From Nocardiopsis suaedae (GTDB lineage Bacteria; Actinomycetota; Actinomycetes; Streptosporangiales; Streptosporangiaceae), in the NCBI RefSeq assembly GCF_027706745.1, contig NZ_JAQFWP010000022.1:24374-88373 (forward strand): a DNA stretch of 64,000 nucleotides, in the 5' to 3' direction. Made by a program: the position numbers and the translations under genes. Positions 24,704 through 34,275 of the stretch are shown one piece after another (within the stretch, counting starts at the first letter, position 1; each line of letters opens with the position of its first letter). The notes beneath the pieces were generated by a model. The model was not told the DNA's origin, searched no databases, and worked only from the letters and a program-made list of their open reading frames with translations.

Positions 24704-25249
24704 TCAGGAATCGGCCCCGAGCCCCCAGAAGGGAATCTCCGGCTCCTCGGGTTCCTCGTGCTCCAGGGACTTCAAGTAGGCCTCGGCGGCGTCGATCTCG
24801 TCCTCGGTGAAGACCGGGATGCCGCTGTCGCTCAACAGGTACGACGTCACCCCCGGGCCCGTGACCTTCGCCCCCGTGAAGCTCCCGTCGTAGACCGACC
24901 GGGTCCCGCAGCTCGGGCTGCCGTCCTTCAGGACCGCCAGGCGCACCCCCTGGCTCCGGGCGGTCTCCAGGGCCGCGCGCGCTCCGGAGACGAATTGGCC
25001 GGTCACGTCCTGTCCCTCGGGGGTGACGATCGCCGCCGCGCCGTCGAGCACCGCCTCGGCCCCCGCCGCACCCGCGATCTCGGCGGGCGGGCGCGGGACC
25101 GCCAGCCCCCCGGCGATCTCCGGGCAGTGCGGGACGAGGCGCCGCTCCGCACGCCAGCGCTCCAGCACCGGGTGCCCCGACGTCTTCGCCCTGCCGTCGA
25201 AACGGACCTTGCGCCCCATCAGGCAGGCGCTCACCAGCACCTTGTACAC
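24704..25249 (-). CDS. DUF523 family protein
   Basis: A 181-residue conserved protein of unknown function. The family opening YKVLVSACLMGRKVRFDG, the VPHCPEIAGGLAVPRPPAEI segment with a conserved Cys, and LKDGSPSCG are all present, suggesting conserved cysteines bind metal or act catalytically. I prefer the GTG at 25249 (GAGG six nt upstream) over the GTG at 25270. It follows der with a strong terminator in between, so it probably has its own promoter. Confidence 0.85.
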   Translation of the reverse strand: MYKVLVSACLMGRKVRFDGRAKTSGHPVLERWRAERRLVPHCPEIAGGLAVPRPPAEIAGAAGAEAVLDGAAAIVTPEGQDVTGQFVSGARAALETARSQGVRLAVLKDGSPSCGTRSVYDGSFTGAKVTGPGVTSYLLSDSGIPVFTEDEIDAAEAYLKSLEHEEPEEPEIPFWGLGADS

Positions 25250-25305
25250 GGCCGACCTCGTTTCCCGCACCCCGGGCGGGGTGCGAACGGACCGGCGGGA
25301 AGGCG

Positions 25306-25343
25306 ACCGGCGGGGGCGGCGGCACGCCGCCGCCCCCGCCGGT
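25306..25343 (-). terminator. Terminator of der
   Basis: A near-uninterrupted inverted repeat (17-18 bp, CCGGCGGGGGCGGCGGC with its complement, 2-nt loop) directly after the der stop. GC only, no U-tract. Confidence 0.75.
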
Positions 25344-25345
25344 GG

Positions 25346-26794
25346 TCAGCGCCGCCAGTCGGGGCGGACGCTGCCCTTGGACGCCTTGGTCCCGCCCTTC
25401 TTCTCGCGGATGCGCATGCTGACCTTGATCGGGCTGCCCTCGAACCCGAAGTCCTCGCGCAGCCGCCGCTCGATGAACCGCCGGTAGTTGTCCTCCAGGA
25501 ACCCCGTGGTGAACAGCACGAAGTGCGGCGGCCGCACGTCGGCCTGGGTCGCGAAGAGGATCTTGGGCTGGCGCCCGCCCCGCACCGGCGGCGGGGTCGC
25601 CGCGACCAGCTCCTTGAGCCAGCTGTTCAGCCTCCCGGTCGGGATCCGCGCGTCCCAGGAGTCCAGCCCGGCCTCGATGGCCGGGACCAGCTTCTCCATG
25701 TGCCGCCCGGTCTTGGCCGAGATGTTCACCCGCGGCGCCCAGGACACCCGGGACAGCTGCCGGTCGATCTCCTTCTCCAGGTAGTAGCGCCGGTCCTCGT
25801 CCAGCGTGTCCCACTTGTTGAAGGCCAGCACCAGCGCCCGGCCCGACTCCATGACCTGCTCGACCACCCGGATGTCCTGTTCGGCCAGCGGCTCGGACAC
25901 GTCCATCAGCACCACCGCCACCTCGGCGCGCTCCAGCGCCGTGGAGGTGCGCACGGTGGCGTAGTAGTCGGCGCCCTGCAGGCGGCGGAACCGGCGGCGG
26001 ATGCCCGCGGTGTCGATGAACTTCCAGGTGGTGCCGCCCAGCTCGATCAGCTCGTCCACGGCGTCGCGGGTGGTCCCGGCGGTGGGGTCGACCACCACCC
26101 GGTCCTCCCCCGCCAGCCGGTTCAGCAGGCTGGACTTGCCCACGTTGGGCCGCCCCAGCAGGGCGATGCGGCGCGGCCCCTCGTCCTCGGCGGCGGCCCG
26201 CTGCCCGGCCTCCTCCCGGTCGGGGAAGTGCGCGGCCACCGCGTCCAGCAGGTCGCCGGTGCCGCGCCCGTGCAGCGCCGACACCGCGACGGGCTCGCCC
26301 ACACCGAGGTTCCACAGCGCCATCGCCTCGGCCTCCTGGGCCGGGCCGTCCACCTTGTTGGCGGCCAGCACCACCGGGCGGCGGGTGGAGCGCAGCACCC
26401 GGGTGACCGCGGCGTCGGCGTCGGTGACCCCGACGGTGGCGTCCACCACGAACAGCACGACGTCGGCGGCCTGGGCCGCGTACTCGGCCTGCCGGGCGAC
26501 GCTGGCCGCCATCCCCTCGGCATCGGTCTCCCAGCCACCGGTGTCGACCAGGGTGAAGGGCCGCCCCTGCCAGGAGGCGTCGTAGGCCACCCGGTCCCGG
26601 GTCACCCCCGGCACGTCCTCCACGACCGCCTCACGCCGTCCGAGGACCCTGTTGACCAGGGACGACTTTCCGACATTGGGGCGTCCGACGACGGCGACGA
26701 CCGGTACGACCGCCGCCTGCTCACCCGCTTCGGCCGCCTGGGCTGCCTCTTCCGTGGCCTCCCACGCCTCGCCGGCGGGGCTCTTCTCGCTCAT
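25346..26794 (-). CDS. der: Ribosome assembly GTPase Der (EngA)
   Basis: A 482-residue double-G-domain GTPase that matures the 50S subunit. Two copies of the P-loop [10 protein letters not shown] are present, each followed by a switch ([13 protein letters not shown] and [13 protein letters not shown]), DTGG/DTAG and NK(V/W)D motifs, then the C-terminal KH-like domain ending [11 protein letters not shown] roughly 40-residue acidic N-terminal extension is usual in actinomycetes. The start at 26794 (MSEKSPAGE) is chosen over an Arg-rich upstream extension. cmk lies 198 bp upstream on the same strand, the usual actinobacterial order. Confidence 0.97.
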   Translation of the reverse strand: MSEKSPAGEAWEATEEAAQAAEAGEQAAVVPVVAVVGRPNVGKSSLVNRVLGRREAVVEDVPGVTRDRVAYDASWQGRPFTLVDTGGWETDAEGMAASVARQAEYAAQAADVVLFVVDATVGVTDADAAVTRVLRSTRRPVVLAANKVDGPAQEAEAMALWNLGVGEPVAVSALHGRGTGDLLDAVAAHFPDREEAGQRAAAEDEGPRRIALLGRPNVGKSSLLNRLAGEDRVVVDPTAGTTRDAVDELIELGGTTWKFIDTAGIRRRFRRLQGADYYATVRTSTALERAEVAVVLMDVSEPLAEQDIRVVEQVMESGRALVLAFNKWDTLDEDRRYYLEKEIDRQLSRVSWAPRVNISAKTGRHMEKLVPAIEAGLDSWDARIPTGRLNSWLKELVAATPPPVRGGRQPKILFATQADVRPPHFVLFTTGFLEDNYRRFIERRLREDFGFEGSPIKVSMRIREKKGGTKASKGSVRPDWRR

Positions 26795-26992
26795 GCCTCT
26801 CCGAACCTTCTCCCGGTTCCGTATCCCCCGCGCGCCCGGGACGCGTGCCGCGGGGGTGGTCGTGTACTGCGTGCGGTGCGCCCGGGCCGGGCGCACGCGT
26901 CCTCCGGCCCCGACCGGCCCACGGCCGACCGGGGAGGCGCCCCTGGAGCGGGGCGCGATGCCCTCCCGGAGGACGATGGCGGTACGGCGCCG

Positions 26993-27739
26993 CTACTGCG
27001 CGGCCGCCTGCGCCTGCGCGCCGTCGGCCGCCTCGTCGGCAAGGCCGACGACGATGTCGATGACCTCCTGCAGGCCCAGCCCGCTGGTCTCCAGCTCCAG
27101 GGCGTCCTCGGTCTGCGTGAGCGGCGAGTCCTCCCGCGAGGAGTCCAGCCGGTCGCGCAGCGCCAGCGCGCGCTTGGTGGCCTCGACGTCGTCGGTGCGC
27201 ACCTCCTTGCTGCGGCGCGCGGCCCGCGCCTCCGCGCTGGCCGTCAGGTAGATCTTCACGGCGGCGTCGGGGGCCACCACGGTGGTGATGTCGCGCCCCT
27301 CGACGACGATTCCGCCCGACTCGCGCCGTGCCCGCGCGATCGTGTCGCGCTGCATGGCCACCAGCCGTTCACGCACCGCCGGTACGGCGCTGACGGCGCT
27401 GACGCCGGAGGTGACCTCCTGCGTCCTGATCGCCTGGGCCACGTCCGTGCCGTCCACCTGGACGGTGGGGGCCGACGGATCGGTGCCCATGGTGATGACC
27501 GGCCGCGACGCGGCGGTGGCGACGGCCTCCGCGTCGCCGACGTCGACCTGGTGGTGCATCATCCACCAGGTCATGGCGCGGTACATCGCCCCCGTGTCGA
27601 GATACGCGAAGCCGCGCGCGGCGGCCACGCCCTTGGAGGTGCTGGACTTGCCCGACCCGGACGGCCCGTCGATGGCGATCACCATGCCCGGCCCGGCCGC
27701 GCCCTCGGCGCCCGCTCCGGCGTTGCCCTGCGCGCTCAC
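26993..27739 (-). CDS. cmk: Cytidylate kinase
   Basis: A 248-residue (d)CMP kinase. The P-loop GPSGSGKSSTSKGVA follows IAID; GFAYLDTGAMYRAMT is the CMP-binding signature; VVEGRDITTVVAPDAAVKIYLTASAEARAARR and RDRLDSSREDSPL complete the family pattern. The GTG at 27739 has GGGGAGAG upstream; the reading frame stays open far beyond, but that part is compositional. It belongs to the aroH-tyrA-cmk-der run, with 476 bp of non-coding sequence separating it from tyrA. Confidence 0.95.
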   Translation of the reverse strand: MSAQGNAGAGAEGAAGPGMVIAIDGPSGSGKSSTSKGVAAARGFAYLDTGAMYRAMTWWMMHHQVDVGDAEAVATAASRPVITMGTDPSAPTVQVDGTDVAQAIRTQEVTSGVSAVSAVPAVRERLVAMQRDTIARARRESGGIVVEGRDITTVVAPDAAVKIYLTASAEARAARRSKEVRTDDVEATKRALALRDRLDSSREDSPLTQTEDALELETSGLGLQEVIDIVVGLADEAADGAQAQAAAQ

Positions 27740-28215
27740 GTCGGTTCTCTCCCCAGGGGTTGGGTTCCATCTCATCTCAACGAAACAGGTTACAGCCGTA
27801 GTCCCCCTCTTCCGCCCGGATCGCCGGGCGGTCGGAACAGCCCGGAGCGGCACGGGCGCGCCCGTGATCCCTGGTGGCGGTGGCATCCGCCGGACCGCTG
27901 CGGCTCCCGGCCGCCGTGGGGCCGTGGTCGGCGCCACGGCGGCATGCCAGGTGCGGACCTGAGCGGTGGCGGCCCCGCCGACCGGGCCGAACGCACGTTC
28001 CGCGTACACGGTCCCATCGGCGGACACGGACACTGCGCCGAAGGCAGACCGTTCCCGAGCCTGTGCCGTCCCGCCGCCCCCGGCCGGACGGAGGCCGCAC
28101 GATTCCGACGGTCGGTCCCCGTGGCGGCCTGGGCGGTCGGTCTCAGGGTGATCGACGCCCCAGCGGCGCCCGCCGGACCGGTGGCCCGTCCGTCACCCGC
28201 GGCCCGCCGCAGCGG
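27740..28215. other. Gene-less stretch between tyrA and cmk
   Basis: 476 bp, presumably with a cmk-der promoter read leftward. Open frames here are shadows. I see no terminator with a clear long stem. Confidence 0.4.
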
Positions 28216-29298
28216 TCAGATGTGCACCGACCATCCGCCCTCGCGCAGCGCCCCCACCAGGCCCTCGGCGGCCTCGGGCAGCACCGCCAACTGCGCCAGC
28301 CCCAGCGGCTGGCCCGGCGAGTGGTCCATGCGCACGTCCTCGATGTTGACCCCGGCCTCGCCGACCGCCGAGAACAGGCGGCCCAGCGCCCCCGGCTCGT
28401 CGGGCAGCACCACCGGGACCTCGGTGTAGCGGGGGATGGTCGGCGACGGCTCCCCGTGCTTTCCGGGGATCCGCCCGCGGCCCTCCACCCCGCGCTCCAG
28501 CAGCGCGCGCACCCCCCCCAGGCCCGCTCCGCCCTCCTCGCGCAGGCGGCCGGCGGCCGCGGACAGGTCGGCGGCCATGGCCTCCAGCACCTCGGCCACC
28601 GGGCCCGGGTTGCCCCCGAGGATCTCGGTCCACAGCGCGGGGTCGCCCCCGGCGATGCGGGTGACGTCGCGCACCCCCTGCCCGGCCAGCCGCATCGCCT
28701 GCGCGTCCCCGCCGGCCAGGCGGGCGGCCACCGCGGAGGAGGCCAGGTGGGGGGCGTGGGAGACCAGGGCCACCGCGCGGTCGTGCGCGGCGGCGTCCAT
28801 CACCACCGGGTCGGCGCCGCACAGCCGCGCCAGCTCGGTGACGGCGGCCACCGCCTTGGTCCCCGCCTCGGCGGTCGGGCACACCGCCCAGGAGCGCCCC
28901 TGGAACAGGTAGGAGCGGGCGGCGCCGGGGCCGCTCTTCTCCCGGCCTCCCATGGGGTGGCCCGGCACGAACACCGACATGTCGCATCCGGCGCGCTCGG
29001 CACCCTCGGCCACCCGCGCCTTGACGCTGGCGGCGTCGGTGTAGACGTGGGCCAGGTGCCGGCGCTGGGCCCGCAGGAGGGCCGCCGGCACGGCGGCCGG
29101 GGGCGCGGCGATCACGGCGACGTCGGCGGGTGGGCCGGGGTCCGCCCCGAGCTCCTCACCGGCGCCCATGTCGCGGGCGATGCGCAGGTTGCGCGGGTCG
29201 GGGTCGTCCAGGTGGACCCGCACGCCCTGCCCGCGCAGCGCCAGCGCGACCGAGGTGCCGATCAGCCCGGCCCCGATGACGACGGCGCGGTCGATCAT
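28216..29298 (-). CDS. tyrA: Prephenate dehydrogenase with ACT domain
   Basis: A 360-residue enzyme oxidising prephenate (or arogenate) in tyrosine synthesis. The NAD-binding motif VIGAGLIGTS is at the N-terminus; DAASVKA, the catalytic-His segment PGHPMGGREKSGP and SHAPHLASSAVAA are conserved. A C-terminal ACT domain (about 295-360, VPVVLPDEPGALGRLFSAVGEAGVNIEDVRM) probably senses tyrosine. aroH lies upstream on the same strand, giving chorismate to prephenate to 4-hydroxyphenylpyruvate in order. Confidence 0.95.
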   Translation of the reverse strand: MIDRAVVIGAGLIGTSVALALRGQGVRVHLDDPDPRNLRIARDMGAGEELGADPGPPADVAVIAAPPAAVPAALLRAQRRHLAHVYTDAASVKARVAEGAERAGCDMSVFVPGHPMGGREKSGPGAARSYLFQGRSWAVCPTAEAGTKAVAAVTELARLCGADPVVMDAAAHDRAVALVSHAPHLASSAVAARLAGGDAQAMRLAGQGVRDVTRIAGGDPALWTEILGGNPGPVAEVLEAMAADLSAAAGRLREEGGAGLGGVRALLERGVEGRGRIPGKHGEPSPTIPRYTEVPVVLPDEPGALGRLFSAVGEAGVNIEDVRMDHSPGQPLGLAQLAVLPEAAEGLVGALREGGWSVHI

Positions 29299-29847
29299 GG
29301 GTGTGCGTTCCCTCCGAGTTCCGGCGCGCCCGCAGGTCAGGGGCGCACTTCAAGCGTATCGGGCGTCCGGTCGGGCCGGAGGGCCCCCGCGGCGCCGTGT
29401 CACGTCGCGGCGGGAAGCCCCGCACGGGCCGCGGCCCAGCGGGCAGGTCCGCGGGCCGGTGCCCTGCCCCCGGGAGGCCGTGCCGAGCGTATCGGTATCC
29501 GGCACTGCGCTCCGCCGCCCCGCCCGTCGGACGAGGTGCCGGCCAGGGCTCTGGGGGCAGGCCGCCCCAGCGGCGTATCGACTGCTGTGACCTGGTCCGA
29601 TGGGGTTTCCGAGGACGCGCCCCAGGGGTGGTGCCCGGGGCGTCGGCGACGGCCGACCGGCCTAGAAGAGCGGGGCGCACCTGCCCCCGACCGGGGGTCT
29701 GGGACTCGCCCGCCGCATTGGTCCCGGACGGATGGGCCTGCTGCCGACCGCCCCCAGGGAGATGACACCGCTTCAGAAGGTACGACCGAACCGGCCGCGG
29801 GACCGCCCCTCAACCGCGCGGGGCGGCCGCCGGTTCCCGGGCCGGGG
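29299..29847. other. Gene-less stretch between aroH and tyrA
   Basis: 549 bp. Frames on both strands are Arg/Gly/Pro-rich and unrecognisable. A tyrA promoter is expected near its left end; no clear signal was seen. Confidence 0.4.
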
Positions 29848-30210
29848 TCACTGGGCGATGTCGAGCCGTAGCGCCTGGGCCCCGCGCAGGTAGACGTGGT
29901 GCAGGTCGGAGCGGGGAAGATCGGTCTCCACGTGCGCCATGAGGCGGACCACCCGGGGCATGCCGTGCGGCACGGCGATCTCGCTCGCGCACATCAGCGG
30001 CACGTCGGCGAACCCCACCTTGCGCGCGGCGAGCGCGGGGAACTCCGAGGTCAGGTCCGGTGTGGCGGTGAACAGGACGCTGATCACGTCATCGGTGGAC
30101 AGGCCGTTGCGGCGCATCACCTCCGCCACCAGCTCGGCGGTCGCCTCGATGACGAGCTCGCGCTCGTCGGCGTCGACCTGAACCGCCCCACGGATCGCTC
30201 GCACTGCCAC
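29848..30210 (-). CDS. aroH: Chorismate mutase, AroH type
   Basis: A 120-residue monofunctional chorismate mutase of the trimeric AroH fold, converting chorismate to prephenate. RAIRGAVQVDAD at the start contains the active-site Arg; DVISVLFTATPDLTSEFPALAARKVGF and VPLMCASEIAVPHGMPRVVRLMAHVET match the family closely. The GTG at 30210 has GAGG six nt upstream and gives the normal length; in-frame codons further up are shadow. Confidence 0.94.
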   Translation of the reverse strand: MAVRAIRGAVQVDADERELVIEATAELVAEVMRRNGLSTDDVISVLFTATPDLTSEFPALAARKVGFADVPLMCASEIAVPHGMPRVVRLMAHVETDLPRSDLHHVYLRGAQALRLDIAQ

Positions 30211-30653
30211 TGTCGCCTCGTCCCTCTCCCGCTCTTCTGCGGCGTCCCGAGAACCACCGGCTCCCGTCCCGCGTTCTGCCCGCTCCACCGTACTCCTTGT
30301 GGTGCGGGGCCTCGGCCTTCCCGCCTGGTGAATCGGGCCCGAGGAGACGCAATGACGACCGGATCCGGGATTGCGCCCCCAGGCTCCCTAGCGGTCCGCA
30401 CGCGGCCCCGGGTCCCCCCAAGAGCTGGGGACGGACCGGTGCCGCCAGGAATGCTCGTGTCCGCTGGAGCGGTGTCGTCTCCTCCGAGACCATCGGGGAG
30501 CCGGGCCAGAGGTGCCCGCAACGGCGGCCAGGGCCGGCGAAAGTTCCACCACTCCAGCGGCGCCCAGGAATCCCCCGCCGCGCACAGGCGGAGCACACGA
30601 CGGCGCCGCGGGGCCCAGACAGTGGGCCCCGCGGCGCTCGACGGGTGCGGGGG
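30211..30653. other. Gene-less stretch between rluB and aroH
   Basis: 443 bp. Its right end carries the rluB terminator (30603-30637) and its left end the expected aroH promoter. Nothing else recognised. Confidence 0.45.
30603..30637 (-). terminator. Terminator of rluB
   Basis: A perfect 15-bp stem (GCGCCGCGGGGCCCA with its complement) and 5-nt loop, starting 16 bp after the rluB stop. Confidence 0.75.
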
Positions 30654-32153
30654 CTACATGCCCGCCGCCGTGTACAGCTCGCTCACCTCTTGCGCCGTCA
30701 AGGCGCGCATGGTGCCCGTCTTCAGGTTGCCCAGGCCGATCGGCCCCACCTGGGTGCGGGCCAGGTCGGCCACCGGGTGGTCGACCGCCTCCATCAGGCG
30801 CCGCACGATGTGCTTGCGCCCCTCGTGCAGGCGGATCTCCACCAGCGCCCGGGGCTCCAGGTTCTCCACCACGCGGAAGGAGTCCACCTCGACAGGGCCG
30901 TCGTCCAGCTCCACGCCCTTGCGGACCTCCCGCACCACCTCGCGCGGCACCGGCCCCGGCACCTTCGCGATGTAGGTCTTGACGACCTTGTAGCGGGGGT
31001 GGGTCAGCCGGTTCGCCAGCTCGCCGTCGTTGGTGAGCAGGATGAGGCCCTCGGTCTCGGTGTCCAGCCGCCCCACGTGGAACAGGCGCTCCTCGGTCTG
31101 CCCGGCGTAGTCGGACAGCGTCGGGCGCCCCTCGGGGTCCCACATGGTGCTGACCACGCCCCGCGGCTTGTTCAGCGCGTAGTACAGCCGGTCGGGGGCG
31201 GTGTTGACGAGCATCCCGTCGACCCGGATCTCCGAGCGCTCGGGGTCCACGCGGGCGCCGAAGCGGCGCACCACCTGGCCGTCGACCGTGACCCTGCCGT
31301 CGGCGATCAGCTCCTCGCTGGCCCTGCGGCTCGCCACACCGGCCTGGGCCAGGGCCTTCTGGAGCCGGATGCCGCCGGGCACGCCCTGGTAGGAGTCGCG
31401 GTCCCCGTCGGACCGGTGGTCCTCGTCGCCGGGGTCGAACTCCGAGCGGAGCGCCTTCAGGCGGGCGCGGGCCTCGCGCGAGAGTTCGCGCTCGGAACCG
31501 CGGCCCTTCTGCGGCGCCCGGCCGCCGTCCCCGCGGTCGGGGCCTCCCCGCCCGGCAGGACGCCCGGAACGCTCGGGACGCCCGGACCGTTCAGGGCCTC
31601 CGGACCTCTCGGGACGCCCGGACCTCCCAGGGCGTCCGCCGCGCTCCGGGCGGCCCGACCGCTCGGGGCGCCCGCTCCGCTCCTGGCGGGGCGAGTCCTG
31701 GCGCGCGGAACGTTCAGGACGGCCCGAACGCTCGGGACGGCCGGACCGTTCAGGGCGGCCACCGCGCTCCGGACGGCCAGCGCGCTCCTGGCGGCCGGAG
31801 CGGTCCCCCCGCTCCGGGGCGCCGCGGTCGCCGCCGCCGCGTCCGCCTTCGCGCGCGCCGCCGCGGGCCGCGCCCTGGCGGCCGCCGCGCTCGGGACGCT
31901 CCTCGTAGCGGCGCCCTTCGCGCCGCTCGGGGCGGTCCTCGCGCCCTTCGCGCCTGTCGCCCCCGCGGCCGCCGCGTTCGGCCCGCTCGGAACGGGGCTC
32001 GGACCGGTGCTCGGTGCGCCGCCCTTCGCGGCGCTGGGAACGCTCGTGCTTGTCGTCGCCGCGCTCACCGCGCGGGGCCCGGCCGCGCTCACCGCGCGGT
32101 CCGGTCGAGTCCCGCCCACCGCGGGACCTGTCGTTCTTACGTGGTGTGTTCAC
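30654..32153 (-). CDS. rluB: 23S rRNA pseudouridine synthase RluB with long Arg/Gly-rich N-terminal extension
   Basis: A 499-residue protein. Residues 1 to about 255 are a low-complexity Arg/Gly/Glu/Pro region with many RPERSGR-type heptads. The enzyme proper begins with an S4 RNA-binding domain (GIRLQKALAQAGVASRRASEELI, about 261-300). The RsuA/RluB catalytic domain has the nucleophilic aspartate at about 364 in GRLDTETEGL. It isomerises a uridine in helix 89 of 23S rRNA. The GTG at 32153 and the TTG at 32165 are both possible starts; both overlap scpB, so translation is coupled. Only the catalytic half resembles the 240-residue E. coli enzyme. Confidence 0.93.
   Translation of the reverse strand: MNTPRKNDRSRGGRDSTGPRGERGRAPRGERGDDKHERSQRREGRRTEHRSEPRSERAERGGRGGDRREGREDRPERREGRRYEERPERGGRQGAARGGAREGGRGGGDRGAPERGDRSGRQERAGRPERGGRPERSGRPERSGRPERSARQDSPRQERSGRPERSGRPERGGRPGRSGRPERSGGPERSGRPERSGRPAGRGGPDRGDGGRAPQKGRGSERELSREARARLKALRSEFDPGDEDHRSDGDRDSYQGVPGGIRLQKALAQAGVASRRASEELIADGRVTVDGQVVRRFGARVDPERSEIRVDGMLVNTAPDRLYYALNKPRGVVSTMWDPEGRPTLSDYAGQTEERLFHVGRLDTETEGLILLTNDGELANRLTHPRYKVVKTYIAKVPGPVPREVVREVRKGVELDDGPVEVDSFRVVENLEPRALVEIRLHEGRKHIVRRLMEAVDHPVADLARTQVGPIGLGNLKTGTMRALTAQEVSELYTAAGM
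31545..31800 (-). repeat. In-frame tandem heptad repeats in rluB
   Basis: About 21-bp units encoding variants of GRPERS(G/A) recur roughly a dozen times, with occasional RPG, PAG and RQD variants. The units differ at the DNA level mostly in ways that keep Arg, Pro, Glu and Gly. Confidence 0.8.
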
Positions 32154-32775
32154 CGGTTTCGTCAATACCTTCGATGTCGTCAGGCAGGAACGGGGCCAGA
32201 TCCGGAAGATCGTCGAGGCTCAACAGGCCCAGACGCTCGAGGAAATAGCTGGTCGTGCGGTACAGGTGCGCCCCGGACTCGGGGTCCTGTCCCGCCTCCT
32301 CGATGAGCCCTCGCAGTACGAGGGTACGCATAACCCCGTCGCAGTTCACACCCCGGACCGCTGAGACCCTTCCCCGGGAGACCGGCTGCCGGTAGGCGAC
32401 GACCGCGAGTGTCTCCAGCGCCGCCTGCGTCAGCCGGACCTCCTGGCCCTCTTTAAGGAAATGCTCGACGACCTCCGCGCATTCCGGGCGCGTGTAGAAA
32501 CGCCACCCCTCGGCGACCTGGCGCAGGTCGAAGCCGCGGTCCTGGCGGGTGTACTCCTCGGCCAGCTCCTCCAGCGCGGCGGCCACGTCGTCCAGCGGGC
32601 GGCCGAGCCCGCGCGCGATGTCGAAGGCGGCCACCGGCTGGTCCACCACCATGAGCACGGCCTCCAGGTCGCGCCGCAGGGCCGGGTCGGCGCCGGTGCG
32701 CGCGCCGTCGGCTCCCCCGGCGCCGTCCGCGCCCACCGTTCCGGCGCCTCCGGCCGTGTCCTGTCCCACCGTCAC
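32137..32775 (-). CDS. scpB: Segregation and condensation protein B
   Basis: A 212-residue kleisin-partner protein of the SMC-ScpAB condensin complex. After a Gly/Ala-rich start it has two winged-helix domains: LRRDLEAVLMVVDQPVAAFDIARGLGRPLDDV, then VRLTQAALETLAVVAYRQPVSRGRVSAVRGVNCDGVMRTLVLRGLI in sequence, closing with TTSYFLERLGLLSLDDLPDLAP. The start overlaps the scpA stop by ATGA, and its end overlaps rluB. Confidence 0.95.
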   Translation of the reverse strand: MTVGQDTAGGAGTVGADGAGGADGARTGADPALRRDLEAVLMVVDQPVAAFDIARGLGRPLDDVAAALEELAEEYTRQDRGFDLRQVAEGWRFYTRPECAEVVEHFLKEGQEVRLTQAALETLAVVAYRQPVSRGRVSAVRGVNCDGVMRTLVLRGLIEEAGQDPESGAHLYRTTSYFLERLGLLSLDDLPDLAPFLPDDIEGIDETGEHTT

Positions 32776-33623
32776 CCGCGCTCCCCTCCGCCGTCCTGCC
32801 CGTCCCCGGGGGCGGCGTCGTCGTACTCGTCGCTCACGTCCACCTCGCCGCTGGTGCCGCCGGTCCAGCTCACCAGCAGCTCCCCCAGCGGCTCGGGCTG
32901 GTCGAAGCCGACGTTGGACGCCCGGTACAGCTCCAGCAGCGCCAGGAAGCGGGCGACCACCTCGAAGGTACCGGTGCAGTCGGCCGTCAGCTCGGCGAAG
33001 GTCATCTCCCCCGCCGCGCGCAGCGCCTCCACCACCAGCGCCCCCTGCTCGCGCACCGAGGTCTTGGGCTGGTGGATGTGGGTCACCGGGACGCTCGGCG
33101 GCTCCTTCGGGGTGAACACCTTCGCCGCCAGGGCGGCGAACTCCTGGGGACCGAGCTTGAGCATCACGTCCGGCCGCGCGTCGGCGAACCGCGGCTCCAG
33201 CGGCACCGCGCGCGCGAACCGGCGCCCCTGGGCGGAGATGCGCTCCTGGAGCAGCGCGGCGACCTGCTTGTAGGCCCGGTACTGCAGCAGCCGGGCGAAC
33301 AGCAGGTCGCGCGCCTCCAGGAGCGCGAGGTCCTCTTCGTCCTCCACGTCGCCCCGCGGCAGCAGCCGCGCCGCCTTCAGGTCCAGCAGCGTGGCCGCCA
33401 CCAGCAGGAAGTGGCTCGCCTGGTCCAGGTCGAAGGAGCCCTCGTTCTCCTTGATGTAGGCGATGAACTCGTCGGTGACCTTGGACAGGGCGACCTCGGT
33501 GATGTCCAGTTTGTGCTTGGAGATCAACCCGAGGAGGAGGTCGAACGGCCCCTCGAAGTTCTCCAGGTGCACCTGGAAGCCGCCCCCGTCCTCGGCCTCC
33601 TCGCCGGTGCGCTCGTCGGTCAT
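32772..33623 (-). CDS. scpA: Segregation and condensation protein A (kleisin)
   Basis: A 283-residue kleisin bridging the SMC heads. VHLENFEGPFDLLLGLISKHKLDITEV is the diagnostic N-terminal SMC-binding motif; SHFLLVAATLLDLKAARLLP follows, and the C-terminal winged helix has EMTFAELTADCTGTFEVVARFLALLELYR. The acidic tail is variable. Upstream are the RHH protein and parA, matching the actinobacterial segregation cluster. Confidence 0.95.
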   Translation of the reverse strand: MTDERTGEEAEDGGGFQVHLENFEGPFDLLLGLISKHKLDITEVALSKVTDEFIAYIKENEGSFDLDQASHFLLVAATLLDLKAARLLPRGDVEDEEDLALLEARDLLFARLLQYRAYKQVAALLQERISAQGRRFARAVPLEPRFADARPDVMLKLGPQEFAALAAKVFTPKEPPSVPVTHIHQPKTSVREQGALVVEALRAAGEMTFAELTADCTGTFEVVARFLALLELYRASNVGFDQPEPLGELLVSWTGGTSGEVDVSDEYDDAAPGDGQDGGGERG

Positions 33624-33708
33624 CCCTCTAGGGTGGCACCGCCCGGGCGGTGCCCGTCCCGCCTCCGCTCCCGTGCTCGCTCCTCCGGCCCCGCTCCGGG
33701 GCGGCGGG

Positions 33709-34275
33709 TCAGTCGGCCAGGCGCCGCACCAGGACGCTGTCGCCGCCGTTCTCGTGGAAGTCGGCGAGCAGCACGGCCACGGCCTCGCGCACCAGGCGCC
33801 CCCGGTCGGCGGCCAGGCCGTGCTCGGCCCGCAGCGTCAGCCGGGTCTGCTCCAGCGCGAGCAGCTCCTGCGCCGAGATGTACACGGTGATCTTCTCGTC
33901 GTGCCGCTGCCGCCCGCTGGGCTGCGGCGCCGCCGGCGGGGCCTTGCGCCTGCGGGGCGCCTTGCGCTCCGGCCCGGCCGCCTCCGGGGCCCGCGGCTCC
34001 GGGGGCGGGGTGTCGGCCGACGCGTCCGGCACGTCCGCGGCGCCGGGCTCGTCCGGGGCGTCCGGGTCCGCCCGGCCGCCCCCGCCCGCATCACCACCGT
34101 CCGCACCCATTTCGCTACTCTGCGGAGTCGATGAACGCCGCACAGAACCCCCGGAGGCCGTGTCCTCGGCCCCCGTGGCCGGTGCGGGGATCTCCCCCGC
34201 GCGGTCGGGTGCGGGCTCTGGGGCGGGCGGCTCCGACGGGCGGAAGAACAGCTCGTCGGCGCCGGGCAGCGTCAC
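33709..34275 (-). CDS. Probable ribbon-helix-helix protein partnered with ParA
   Basis: A 188-residue protein. The N-terminal two thirds is Pro/Ala/Glu-rich and probably disordered. The C-terminal 65 residues (EKITVYISAQELLALEQ, then RGRLVREAVAVLLADF) look like a ribbon-helix-helix DNA-binding domain: a short basic beta-strand and two amphipathic helices. The GTG start overlaps the parA stop (GTGTGA), giving tight coupling. Small RHH proteins act as centromere binders for ParA in many plasmids, and this is a plausible role here, inferred from position and fold only. Confidence 0.7.
   Translation of the reverse strand: MTLPGADELFFRPSEPPAPEPAPDRAGEIPAPATGAEDTASGGSVRRSSTPQSSEMGADGGDAGGGGRADPDAPDEPGAADVPDASADTPPPEPRAPEAAGPERKAPRRRKAPPAAPQPSGRQRHDEKITVYISAQELLALEQTRLTLRAEHGLAADRGRLVREAVAVLLADFHENGGDSVLVRRLAD

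Noticed and set aside
26795..26992. plsC-like acyltransferase between cmk and der, as in some actinomycetes
   Set aside because: The 198-bp gap is too short and shows no acyltransferase motif.
24452..28429. A 1325-codon plus-strand open frame
   Set aside because: Antisense to DUF523, der and cmk, low complexity, no domains; a compositional shadow.
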